NCBI GenBank assembly: GCA_010909165.1
Contig: MU008155.1
Location: forward strand, 1,922,001-1,986,000
DNA from: Anthoceros angustus
Taxonomy: Eukaryota; Streptophyta; Anthocerotopsida; Anthocerotales; Anthocerotaceae
Direction of reading: 5' to 3'
Length of the DNA stretch: 64,000 nt
This document shows positions 54,999-64,000 of this stretch, piece after piece. The position numbers were made by a program, and so were the translations under genes. Position 1 is the stretch's first letter, and every line of letters begins with the position of its first letter. The notes below the pieces were generated by a model that saw only the letters and a program-made list of their open reading frames with translations, did no database searches and was not told the origin of the DNA.

Positions 54999-55425
54999 GG
55001 CGGGTCGATGATAGTCGCATTCATCAAGTCGGTGCTCAGGATTTGGGGACTGGAGTTTTTCCCTCTTTCTACAGCATGTGCGGTTGGGCTATGCGTGACA
55101 AGCTGCCCTCTCTGTCGGCGGTCCTGGCTTAGTTCACCAAGATTCTTGTTGTAGACGTCCGCCTGTAGCGGCTTGGGCGAGGGTGACCAAAACCGTGTAC
55201 TACTCTCTTTCAATTTTTGCTCGAACAGCCCGTAGCAGGTTTTTCTGCCGTCGGATAGAAGTGACTTGCACACAATTGTGTACGTGGAAGCAGCCCTGTG
55301 ATAATTTTTAAGTATTAAAGATGTTACGCGTGACCACTGTTGCATCTCGACAGTAAAAACGGAAGCTCGCTAATCCTTCCCTGGTGATCTTGTGCTGCAG
55401 TGAAGAACCTATTGACAGGATAGGA
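54999..55425. other. Convergent 3' intergenic region of SNRPG and GCP4
   Basis: 427 bp between the two stop codons, which must hold both 3' UTRs and terminators. I see no other feature. Confidence 0.5.
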
Positions 55426-58400
55426 TTACAAGTGACCAATGGCAGAACTAGGTCGTGGTCGCCCAAGATTCAGAGCTCCCCTCGCAGTAGCCTGAGATAC
55501 GAAGGCAGGGTGGATGAGACTCTGGACGAAAACATTCAACGGACTTGCCAACAAGGTTACCAAAGTCAGTTAAGGTGCAATACCTCGAAGAAAGAGTTGT
55601 AGTTCAGTCGTAGAAGAAACTGTCGCAAAAAAGGGGCACGTTGGCTCCCAGCAAGCTTGCTACTTCTCAAAATGGTGTACAAGGAGTTCGATTTCTTGTT
55701 GAATTCCTGGAAAGTGGAAAGTTTAAGAAAAGCCCATGGCTTATCAAAGAGGAGTTTGAGTGGCCTTCTGAGCTAGCACAGATAGCTCACCTCCGTTATT
55801 GGCTCCATCTCAGCAACACTGGGAGTGCCATTTTGTTGTTCAACTAGTCGACAGAACTGTAAACACAATTTGATGATACTATCAAGAATGCGGGACACCG
55901 ACCCGATATCCAGGAAGGACTGGGAAATCAGAGCTGAAAGATATCTACAGACAATCAAAGAAAGAGCGAAGACGTCAGGCAGTCAGATGAGTCACATGAG
56001 CTTTACTTACACGCATGCGGCTCCTCCAGTAACATGAGAGCCCATTGATATTTCCACATAGACAGAAATCAAATACTCACTCTTGATGAAAGCGGGCAAG
56101 TTCTGTGAAGTCTTTGCAAGCCTGCACACGGTCTTGAAGAAGTGTCCATTGAGATTCGATTACATCCACCTGAACCAGGTCCACATTGCATTACCTGTCA
56201 TCCCCAGATTTGCATAAAACAAAAAAACCTTTCCCCGATAACAGTTTAGCAAGAGCACTTCAGGACAAGTGTAGAATCGTCCTGGTCTCCCTCGGTGGTA
56301 AGAACAAAGCAAACTACTTAAGCAATTGATTTGTAGCACAAGTTGTAGTTGAGCTATATTCCTAGCAGCTATACCTGAATATAAAACTGCAGGTTCGTGA
56401 TAAGGTACGTCATATGCTGCCGCACACGCCACATTGGCCTACGCTGCTGGCGTCGTTCTCTAGCAGCAATTGTCTCTACCGCACCTCTAGTTCTTTTCAC
56501 CGAGTCTACCTTGTCTTGTTGCATAGCCTCTGCCCACGACTTCTCAAGTTCCAGTTGAATGCGCTTCAATCGCAAAAGGTATTGAAAGATCCTATTATAC
56601 CTACAAGAACAACCGCAAACAGAACATCCTGTCCTTGTCACAATATTGCCAACAGTTGCTAGGTCCTTAGACGATCTCTAAACCATCCTTGCTACAGAAA
56701 AGCGTATTCCCACGCTTTACCTGGAAAGTACTTCCTTTGTGAAAAGGAGCTGAAGTGGCCAGTCGAGGCTATATTCCAGAGCAAGGCCATCCCACCCATC
56801 ATAAGGTGGGCCACCAGTCTCGCCATAGACCGTGGCAGGATCAGTGCTCGATCTTTGTCTCCCAACATCTCCTTGGGAAGGACCAGCTGAGCTGCCTGCT
56901 GTCAACAGAGGCATTCTGCAATGAACCTGATTAGCAGCTCATCCAAATGCCACATAGAACAGGAAGCAGAACCTGTATTGTACGAAAGACTTACCGGAGG
57001 GACACTCTGTGAAAATATTTGTCATCGTCACTGATTGTCTTCATTGCAGCCTTCACCAAAAGGGGAGCACATGACAGGAGTTACTCAACTTCAGCTGACA
57101 ATGTCTAACACCAGAAAAACGATTGGTGTTGTAGAGTGCATGTATTTCAGATCTGTCCACAATTTCGATATCTACTACTCACCTGTTGAAAAGGAACTTT
57201 AAGATCGGCCTCTGCTGTAGAAGGCCGTGGTGGCAATCTCATCAAGGATCTGCTTTCCTCCAAGAAGCACTGAAAGACGTTCCAAAGGTCTAGTGGTCAG
57301 CAGAATCAAATTATTTAAAGTGCCAAAAGGTGTGCTTTGAAAAAAGCAGAGGATTTGCAAGCTGCCCAGTACATTCCCCCAGCTACTGCTCGCAGGGCAT
57401 GATACTTCCAGCACATAAATAAAGTATACCTGAAAGAAGTCTCCTTTGGCAAGAAGGAAGTAGTCCTTCACAGCTTTGAAATGACCGACGAGATCTGCAT
57501 GCACTACCACCAGCTGCAGAAAAGCCGGTTAACAGAGTTGGGAAGGAACACACCACATACTTTCTGGAAAAGTAAGAAAAGAAACCTGCCACAGGTGGGT
57601 TGCAGCAATGGCCCTGATCGCGTCAACAGCACGTTCAAATGACATTTTGTGAAAGGTAGGAGCATCCTGTGGCACAAGACAGATAGCCAAACAAATGTGT
57701 GTGACCAAGAAAAAGTCAAATACACTATCACCTCTGCACCCAAGTACACAATTACAGTACACAATTACAGCAGCTGCATTCAACGACATCATCAGCACGC
57801 CATTAGGCAGACTACGTTGTAGCCAAAATGTGCACCTTCAAGGCCTGGAGCATGGAAGCAATTTTGTCTGCTCCTTCTTGGGGCAGGAGGACTGAGCCTC
57901 GACAATTCCCAAGCTGGAGCAACGAACCATTGATAGAGCATGTCGGCATCAACAGCTCCTCAAGCCCTTTTGACCCTGTACGCTGCAATCCAGCTGCTTG
58001 ACTTTTAAAAGACTTGCTCGGATTTCTCAGCACTCTCACCGCTTTTCCAACAAATAGAATGGACTCTGCCACTTGGACATCAATATACTCTGGTAGCATG
58101 TCCTGCCATCACACGTTGCTACTTCAGAATAGAGGCCCACGCAGCATATTGAACATGAAGAAGTCCTCAAAGACAAGGTCCATCTGCTGTTCATAGAGAT
58201 CCTTGTACCTGATTAACATGGAAGCCAGTGTGCCAATCACTTAGGTGGGCATCTTCTCCTGGACGGACAGACGCTGATTTGTCCAGAGGTGCGTCTGTGG
58301 CAACTGAGCACACTTCCTGGTTTTGCCTGCAATTCGATCCATTATAACACTCGAAATACAAACCACAATCGTCCACTGACAGGAATCTTGCATCACAAGT

Positions 58401-59423
58401 GCCTTCCCATCGAAGAAAATACCGGGTTATAAAAAATTCTTGATGCTGGTCTTGTAGTAAGCCATACACCATCCACCCTGATAGTTGTTGGTACATGACG
58501 TGGTGACAATGCCAGAGCAGTCTACAAAAAGGTAAATCGATAAGCGGAAAGGACAATTGTCGTGCAGAGTTCCAGCGATGCACCAAGCAGATACCGCTTA
58601 AGCTCCTACCTTTGCATGCAAGCCTGTAGTTCAGGGACACCGCAGTGACTTCTTGCATGCAACAGATTCAGTAAGGGTCCTCCGAAGAGCCCAGAGCGCT
58701 CAACTTGACGTACGACGGCATGGAGTGGAGGAAGCAAGAGTTCGAACTGCAAAGATCGTGCTCGAGTTAAGATTTCCTTTCGGTTGCCAACATACGAAAC
58801 CAATGCGTCCAGTACCCTACCACCAACACATTCATTCCCCTCGAGGTCGTTCTCAACTAATACCTGATGCAAGCCCTGAGTGACAGTGGCCAAGACAGGC
58901 ACCGGGTCCGACAATATGTTCTGCTCCACTTTGAGGACAGCTGAACGATAAATGGCAAGCATTTCCGCAATGCCATTTGCAAGCGCCCTCTGATAAACGC
59001 TTGCTTTTCGCGGCTTCCCGGCAGGAGACTCGTCAGACAAGCCTGATTCGTTAGAAACTCGTAACCAACTGAAGTTCCATGACAGGGCTGAAAATTTATC
59101 GAGCTCACGGTAATGGTAACCAAGGCGCAGAAGACGGTCCAACAAGGCTCTGCACCAAATAGGCGGTCAGAACGGCATCAGATAGGCAGCAGACACAAGA
59201 ATCGGAACACGAGTCATCCCAATTCGGACCTTTCTGACGGCTCAACGAAGTCCAGATCTGGTGCGAGCATGAAAGGGCAACCCTCTTGCGATAATTCCTC
59301 TCCATTATCCCCCTCAGAGCCAGAGGTCCCCTTCACCAGGCCCAGTGTTTCAGCCTGCTCATTCACGTCTATAAACACGTCTCCAGTACACCCGACCAGA
59401 GCTAGAAGCAACTCATGGAGCAT
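55426..59423 (-). CDS. GCP4: Gamma-tubulin complex component 4
   Basis: A subunit of the gamma-tubulin ring complex that nucleates microtubules. I resolve 16 exons in consistent phases: 59423-59230, 59149-58864, 58746-58610, 58521-58423, 58326-58209, 58102-57836, 57666-57586, 57513-57430, 57269-57183, 57050-56995, 56915-56721, 56600-56375, 56169-56081, 55944-55791, 55706-55584 and 55491-55426. They give 753 residues, as expected for plant GCP4. Landmarks are the N-terminal MLHELLLALVGCTGD, LAPDLDFVEPSER, the GRIP1 region with CGVPELQACMQRLLWH and WMVYGLLQD, DWHTGFHV, LPEYI, VGKAVRVLRNPS, FLLAKGDFFQ, and the GRIP2 region with EYSLDWPLQLLFTKEV, RPMWRVRQHM, FLDIGSVSRILDSI and FLRQFLLRLNYNSFFEATARG. 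The donor of exon 1 (GTCCGA) is weak but required by phase. Confidence 0.93.
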
Positions 59424-60169
59424 CTTGAACCTCCGATGTCGCTTCTACGCAATCATCGCATGCAACCAACCGGCATACTGTCACTCACAGCAGCCAATGC
59501 CGCTACTCATCCCGCACAATTCCCAGCAAAATCACAAGTCAGTAGAGCCCATGCATCGAAATGCCCTGAGACAGCAGACGCAGTGCCGAATTGCACAATT
59601 GCAACTCGCAACATTGCAAAACCGTCTCATCGATCGCAGCTGCCAGCGCTCGCTCGTTCTTTTCAAAGCCCTGGCGTTTTGAACCAATGTAGTCTCGACG
59701 ATGCCGCGGTTAAACAAACCGATAGAGTTACGCAACTACAAGACGGTGAAGTCTCAAAAACCCCTTTGCCGTCCCCTGCGTAATAAAGAGCAGGGACAAC
59801 TTGTGAAAAAGTTATGCACCACCTAATACATTGTTTATCGAGGGATAAGTTTAGCCATAGTGGTGCTTAGCCATAGTGGTGCGTCTTGCAAGATCCATGT
59901 CTTTTCTTTAGCTGTCAATCTGTACAGCTTTATAAAAGAACGGATCTTACAATGGCGCCCAAAAACAAAAGCGAAGATAGCTCCATAAATAAGCTCTAGA
60001 AATGATCTGGAAGGACCCGAAAGAACGGATCTTGCTATGCCAAGACGGATTCACCCTGAGACGAGGAGCAAGACGACTGCGGTTATGCAGCCTATTGTCT
60101 GCGACCTACAGGTGATAAAAAGCGAAGTGGAAATATTAAGAAAGGATATAAAGATGCTAAGACTAATTC
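59424..60169. other. GCP4 5' flank
   Basis: The 5' UTR and promoter of GCP4 must lie here. The plus-strand ORFs in this stretch (59415-59783 and overlapping) have no domains. A CATAGTGGTGC word occurs twice near 59855-59882. No gene is supported. Confidence 0.45.
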
Positions 60170-61154
60170 GCTCCCCACAATGCGAACGCCACATCCCCAA
60201 CAGAATGTGGCCAAGGGGGCAGAACCTTCCTACCAAACCCTATCATCGCCCCATTCCTGCTAGCTGCATAAAAATTCGTCATTAAGCCACCAGAGTTTGG
60301 AATTTCATAGCTAAATAGGATCGTAATAATAGTAAGACCCACAGCTGAGTGTAAGATACCACTTTGTACAAGAGAATGCCTGCCGTCCCTGTCGAGGAAG
60401 TAACGATCCAACGAAAAACCCCCAGACTGAAGCGAGTTGCACAGGAAAGTAGAGTCTGGGCAGGGAGGGGAAATCTGCACCAAAGCTGGATTTACCATAA
60501 TAAAAGGCCATCTTGCACCTGCTCTGGAGATCTCAAAGCCAAGAGGACATCGTCAGATAAATCTAGCTGCACACGTTGTAAAATGAAAGTAGCACAACGG
60601 CAGGAAATTTAAAACTCCATATGAAGCATCCATTATGGTTTCCAGTTTTCAGTCCTGTATAACCAACCTTTAGCATTAGGCTGGATGAGAGCCTTCCAAG
60701 CAACCTTCTTTGTTTAGTTGGCTTCATCAACAGGCTTGCTCCATAAGAAATGTAAAATAAGATGTTAAAACCTTTCCATGTCTTTAGGTGAGGGAGCCCA
60801 CACGAAAATAAAATATCGGAGAGTAGCCGTTAAAATGTAATTAATAGTTATCACCCATGCAGAGAGGCTGAGTTAAAGGATCTGCATCGCTCTAGCTTTT
60901 CAGATAAACTTGTTAAACACGTACTTACCAACAGCTGCATTTTCATCACCCTCCTGCAACGGATTGCCTAAATACTTATGAAACTGATCACCTTGTATCC
61001 TGTCTATATGTCTGACTGATGCCGGGACATCATTTCCCACATTTAGGCATAGCATCTTGGTTTTCCGCCATTTAACTTTGCATCTTGAAAGCTCTCCAAA
61101 AGCCCACGCAGCGTGAAGCATGGCTTGTAAAGAGCTAAACACATAATTTTGCAA
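60170..61154 (-). mobile_element. LINE-type reverse transcriptase fragment, degenerate
   Basis: Minus-strand reading gives FGELSRCKVKWRKTKML and FHKYLGNPL (the conserved spacing before the RT thumb). After several stops come YFIFVWAPSPKDMER, HLILHFLWSKPV and KVAWKALIQPNAKG, which match the C-terminal part of plant non-LTR retrotransposon RTs. No endonuclease or poly-A end was recognised. Frames are broken by stops, so it is a dead 3' fragment. Confidence 0.65.
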
Positions 61155-61258
61155 GGAGGTTAATATATACTATAGGGGTTTTGTGCCTTTTATACGCCTA
61201 AGGGGGTTTCCAATGGGTCTTGAATGAGGGTTTTATGACACTTAGTCCAAAAAAGGCC

Positions 61259-62309
61259 TTAGAAAAAGGTACCCTGACCTTGTCCTTCGACTTCCAGTCC
61301 TGTGGCACTCCTTTCATCTCCTAACAAAACCTTGTCCTTCCTGTGGCATAAGGTTAGGTTCCAGAACAAGTTTCTGTCTTTGGATATGTGAGTGATGGCT
61401 CTTGAGTCGAGATACCAACTACCGACATCATGCGGGGAACTCTTCATACAAACCGTGAAAATCTTCAGTGTACTTTTAGAGGTCTCTCCTTTATCTTTGA
61501 CGACAATGCTGGCTAACTGTTTGGGTTGTGGGCGTTATGGCTCTCTGGCCTTCTTCTAGTTAGAACCTGCTCCGGTGTCCCTACGTCCTCCAGGTGACTT
61601 ATCTTTACCTCCTTTGTTGAACCGGGCTGTCAGAACCTTGTCCTGCTTCCCTTTAACGCCTCCTAATGCTAACATCCTTCTTTGCTCCTCCTAGAACAAA
61701 GCACCAACCCCATCCTCGAGTTTGATGGTGGAAGCGCCTCTAGGGGAAACAGCTTGATGAGCAACACGAATCGGGCCGTTCTGAGACGAGACAAAGTTTT
61801 GATAAGATGGGGGAAGGCTGGTCAACAACCGAGCAACAACCTTGTCCATCTTGCTACCAAGAGCAATGATCTGGGATCAAAGATCACGGAATTTGGAGAT
61901 CTGGGTAGCAACTTTATCTCCCTCCCGACCCACATTCACAATCCGAAGAACTCCTGTCTTACAACACACAGGGTAAGAATGTTCTTAACGCCATACATGG
62001 AGGCAAGCTGGTCCCATATCTCAGTGGCAACTGATCAACAACTCGACATCAGGTACGAGGTTTGCATCTAACTCACTAATTAACTAGGCTATAGCAACCG
62101 AATTAAGGTGATCCCACTTGTCTGTCTGCTTGTGAGCGTGGTGGGGTGCTGGCAGGATCAGGTTTCTTGAGTGTACCATCAACCACGAACCAAACACCAC
62201 GAGCTACAAAGGTGGATTTCATCTGAACCCTCCAGACCTGGTATTCTGTCCCATTGGACCGATCTCCTTCCAGCTCAGAGGTAAATATGGGACCTGTCGA
62301 ACCAGACAT
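61259..62309 (-). mobile_element. Ty1/copia retrotransposon gag-protease fragment
   Basis: The minus strand encodes a gag N-terminus (NGTEYQVWRVQMKSTFVARG, typical of the copia UBN2 gag region) and, further along, the protease active-site segment WYLDSRAITHISKDRN. There the catalytic DSGA reads DSRA. A basic Lys/Gly-rich stretch precedes the protease. No integrase or RT follows and frames are interrupted, so it is a truncated, inactive copy. LTRs were not identified. Confidence 0.75.
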
Positions 62310-63230
62310 AGCTCCATATGCTATGGAGTGAGTTTGAATGTTCTAAACGGTGGGCTAGCTGAATTGCTGAATGAGATGGTTCAATACACCAAAGGACATA
62401 AAGGAGTAGCTCTCCCTTCAAGGTTATGACTGAAAGAGAAGGGCACTAACTGTAGCCTTCAGACCGTGATCTTCGTGTTGGTGTGATAATTCTAATGCTC
62501 GTGGTGTAGGGAGAGGGAATGTTGGGTGATGCTAGGGTGGATGCAAACATCAAGAGTGTGTGTGCCTATCTTAGCCCCACCTCAGCATTGACCTCCTTCC
62601 AACAATATGGTAAAAGCAAGTCACAAAAACAGCAAAGGTCAGCCGGAATCAATTGGGGAGGTATCAAACTTACAGGTAAACAGACTACTTCATGTTTCAT
62701 GTAGTTTGCAAAGACATAGACCCTATTCTAACCGCCACTTCCTGTTTCAGGTGAAGTATTGCGACGGTTGATAGCTCTTTCTCAAGAGCAGGGGATGCGA
62801 GAGGTTGCAGGTGTCGTCGAGGATGGCGACCATTGGTGAGGTGGAACCATCACACCACTGTTCCACAAACCTCACGATGCCTTAGCTCTCGCCACTCCCA
62901 CGCCGCGCAGCGAGAGAACGGCCGGAACCTCCAAAGACTAGTAAAATTGCTAACAAGGCATGTCCATGCTCCAATGATCGATTGGAGCAAGCTATGTTTG
63001 CAATGGTCATCACCAAGGGATATCTTCTCATTTTTTGATCATTTGACAATATATCTTGTCACTTTTTGATTATTTGACAAGATATCTTACCACTTTTTGA
63101 TCATTTGATAAGATATCTTGTCATATCTGAGTATAAAATGAGAGGTGATATAACAGCTCCTTCACATTTTACGTGATCCTAGAAGTAGTAAATAAATACC
63201 ATCAAGATTGGAATGAAAAGCATGAATGAC
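62310..63230. other. Spacer with a 35-bp tandem repeat
   Basis: At about 63014-63125 a unit containing ATATCTTGTCACTTTTTGAT and CATTTGACAAG recurs three to four times with small changes. Otherwise nothing is supported. Confidence 0.55.
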
Positions 63231-64000
63231 TCAATTGATACTAGTAGGTCCATCAAGTAGAAAGGATAATACCTCTATGATAGACCACCATTTCCCTGTC
63301 TGAGCAATGGTATACTTTTCTATCCATCCAACTCTTGATGCAAACTTCCGCTTGTTGCGTTTGTGAGAGAATAATTTTGCAAGCACACGATTAACATTTT
63401 GATATCTCAAAATTATAGGGTTACTTGCATTTGGCCTCAAATTAATCTCATGCCACCCCAAATCTCCATAACTAGCTTGTGAATCTCCAATCATCTGCTC
63501 CTGAAATGCTATCAACTCATCCACAGTATGAACCTTCACATCACTCAAATTAAATTTAGGATGAAACAAGCAACGAAACAATGCAGAAACATCCCTTTCA
63601 AACATTCCTACACCATTTCTATAGTCCATGATAACTTTGACCAAATGCAAGGTTGAATTAAAGGCCTTGGAAGTAAGCTCAGCCAAGACACGGTCACCAG
63701 TACTGCTCTCCACGTCATCTCCACTCCCACTTTCTCTGGAGCTGATTGTAGTAGTAGAGGTTGCCAAGTTGCTTTTCTCCGATGGCATGTTCTGTCCCTC
63801 CAAGATGATCTTATCAAGTCTTTCCCCTTCCTTTGTATCAACATTAGTCCTTTCCTTTTCCTCATGTTCAGCTCTTTCCCTTTCCTCATGGTCAGCTCTT
63901 TCCCTTTCCTCATGGTCAGCGCTTTCCCTTTCCTCATGGTCAGCCCTTTCCCTTTCCTCATTTATGGTCAGTTGTTTTCCTTTCCTCCCTATCAATATTA
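63231..64000 (-). CDS. Unrecognised protein with a charged repeat N-terminus, runs off the right edge
   Basis: An open frame of at least 254 codons ending at TAA near 63231 and open to the window edge, so the start is not seen. The N-terminal part is an eight-residue repeat of the type ADHEERER encoded by a 24-bp DNA repeat. It is followed by a Ser/Thr-rich linker and a folded-looking C-terminal part (FNSTLHLVKVIMDYRNG, FRCLFHPKFNLSDVKVH, ELIAFQEQMIG, WHEINLRPNASN). I recognise no family. A short similar stretch lies on the minus strand near 2935-2985, so it may belong to a dispersed, possibly mobile, gene family. Confidence 0.5.
   Translation of the reverse strand, partial: ILIGRKGKQLTINEERERADHEERESADHEERERADHEERERAEHEEKERTNVDTKEGERLDKIILEGQNMPSEKSNLATSTTTISSRESGSGDDVESSTGDRVLAELTSKAFNSTLHLVKVIMDYRNGVGMFERDVSALFRCLFHPKFNLSDVKVHTVDELIAFQEQMIGDSQASYGDLGWHEINLRPNASNPIILRYQNVNRVLAKLFSHKRNKRKFASRVGWIEKYTIAQTGKWWSIIEVLSFLLDGPTSIN
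63863..63960 (-). repeat. 24-bp in-frame coding repeat, about four copies
   Basis: The word CTCATGGTCAGC(T/G)CTTTCC recurs every 24 bp on the plus strand, encoding (A-D/E-H-E-E-R/K-E-R/S) on the minus strand. Its length is a multiple of three, so copy number can change without a frameshift. Confidence 0.85.

Overview
This window is nuclear DNA of a land plant. Its genes are interrupted by many short GT-AG introns, mostly 80-120 bp, and encode ordinary plant proteins: ferredoxin-nitrite reductase, the FEX fluoride exporter, a ubiquitin-type E1, snRNP G and the gamma-tubulin complex protein GCP4. Between them lie Mutator-like, LINE and copia remnants. The strongest lineage clue is a family of six very large intronless PPR genes. 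Their C-terminal DYW domain has a KP box (KPAVAGIEV) in place of the PG box and ends in GRP instead of DYW. This DYW:KP type is known from hornworts, ferns and some lycophytes, where it is linked to U-to-C RNA editing, and is not expected in seed plants or mosses. Short introns fit a hornwort or lycophyte better than a fern, but I cannot name the species.

Layout: 1-1121 holds the 3' part of NIR. 1-5 kb is AT-rich repetitive spacer. PPR genes 1 and 2 (+) lie at 5.0-12.6 kb with a broken PPR 5' fragment between them. 12.6-19.6 kb is repeat-rich and holds a degenerate OTU protease gene and one orphan ORF. PPR3 (-) and PPR4 (+) are head to head at 19.6-26.6 kb. A tandemly doubled Mutator-like transposase remnant occupies 28.7-33.6 kb. 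PPR5 (+, disturbed) is at 35.9-40.3 kb, FEX (+) at 41.9-43.9 kb and PPR6 (-) at 44.7-48.1 kb. The E1 gene (-) at 48.5-54.1 kb is head to head with snRNP G (+). GCP4 (-) is at 55.4-59.4 kb. LINE and copia debris follows at 60.2-62.3 kb. An unrecognised ORF with a 24-bp coding repeat runs off the right edge.

The most interesting content is the PPR family. All six proteins carry, ahead of the PPR tract, a block that I recognise as the PDF motif of plant organellar single-stranded-DNA-binding (OSB) proteins. They are therefore PDF-PPR-E-DYW:KP fusions. The copies differ in the number of P-L-S triplets and in the N/T and D/N residues that set RNA specificity. PPR4 contains an exact 306-bp (102-codon, one triplet) tandem duplication. 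The cluster looks like an actively expanding and retargeting set of organelle RNA-editing factors.

Caution: three tandemly duplicated stretches (14-15.7 kb, 29.3-31.1 kb, 38.49-38.82 kb) contain dense small indels in the middle of the duplication. In the first two these cluster at CAG/CTG. This suggests residual long-read error or false duplication, so 'broken' calls there are provisional.
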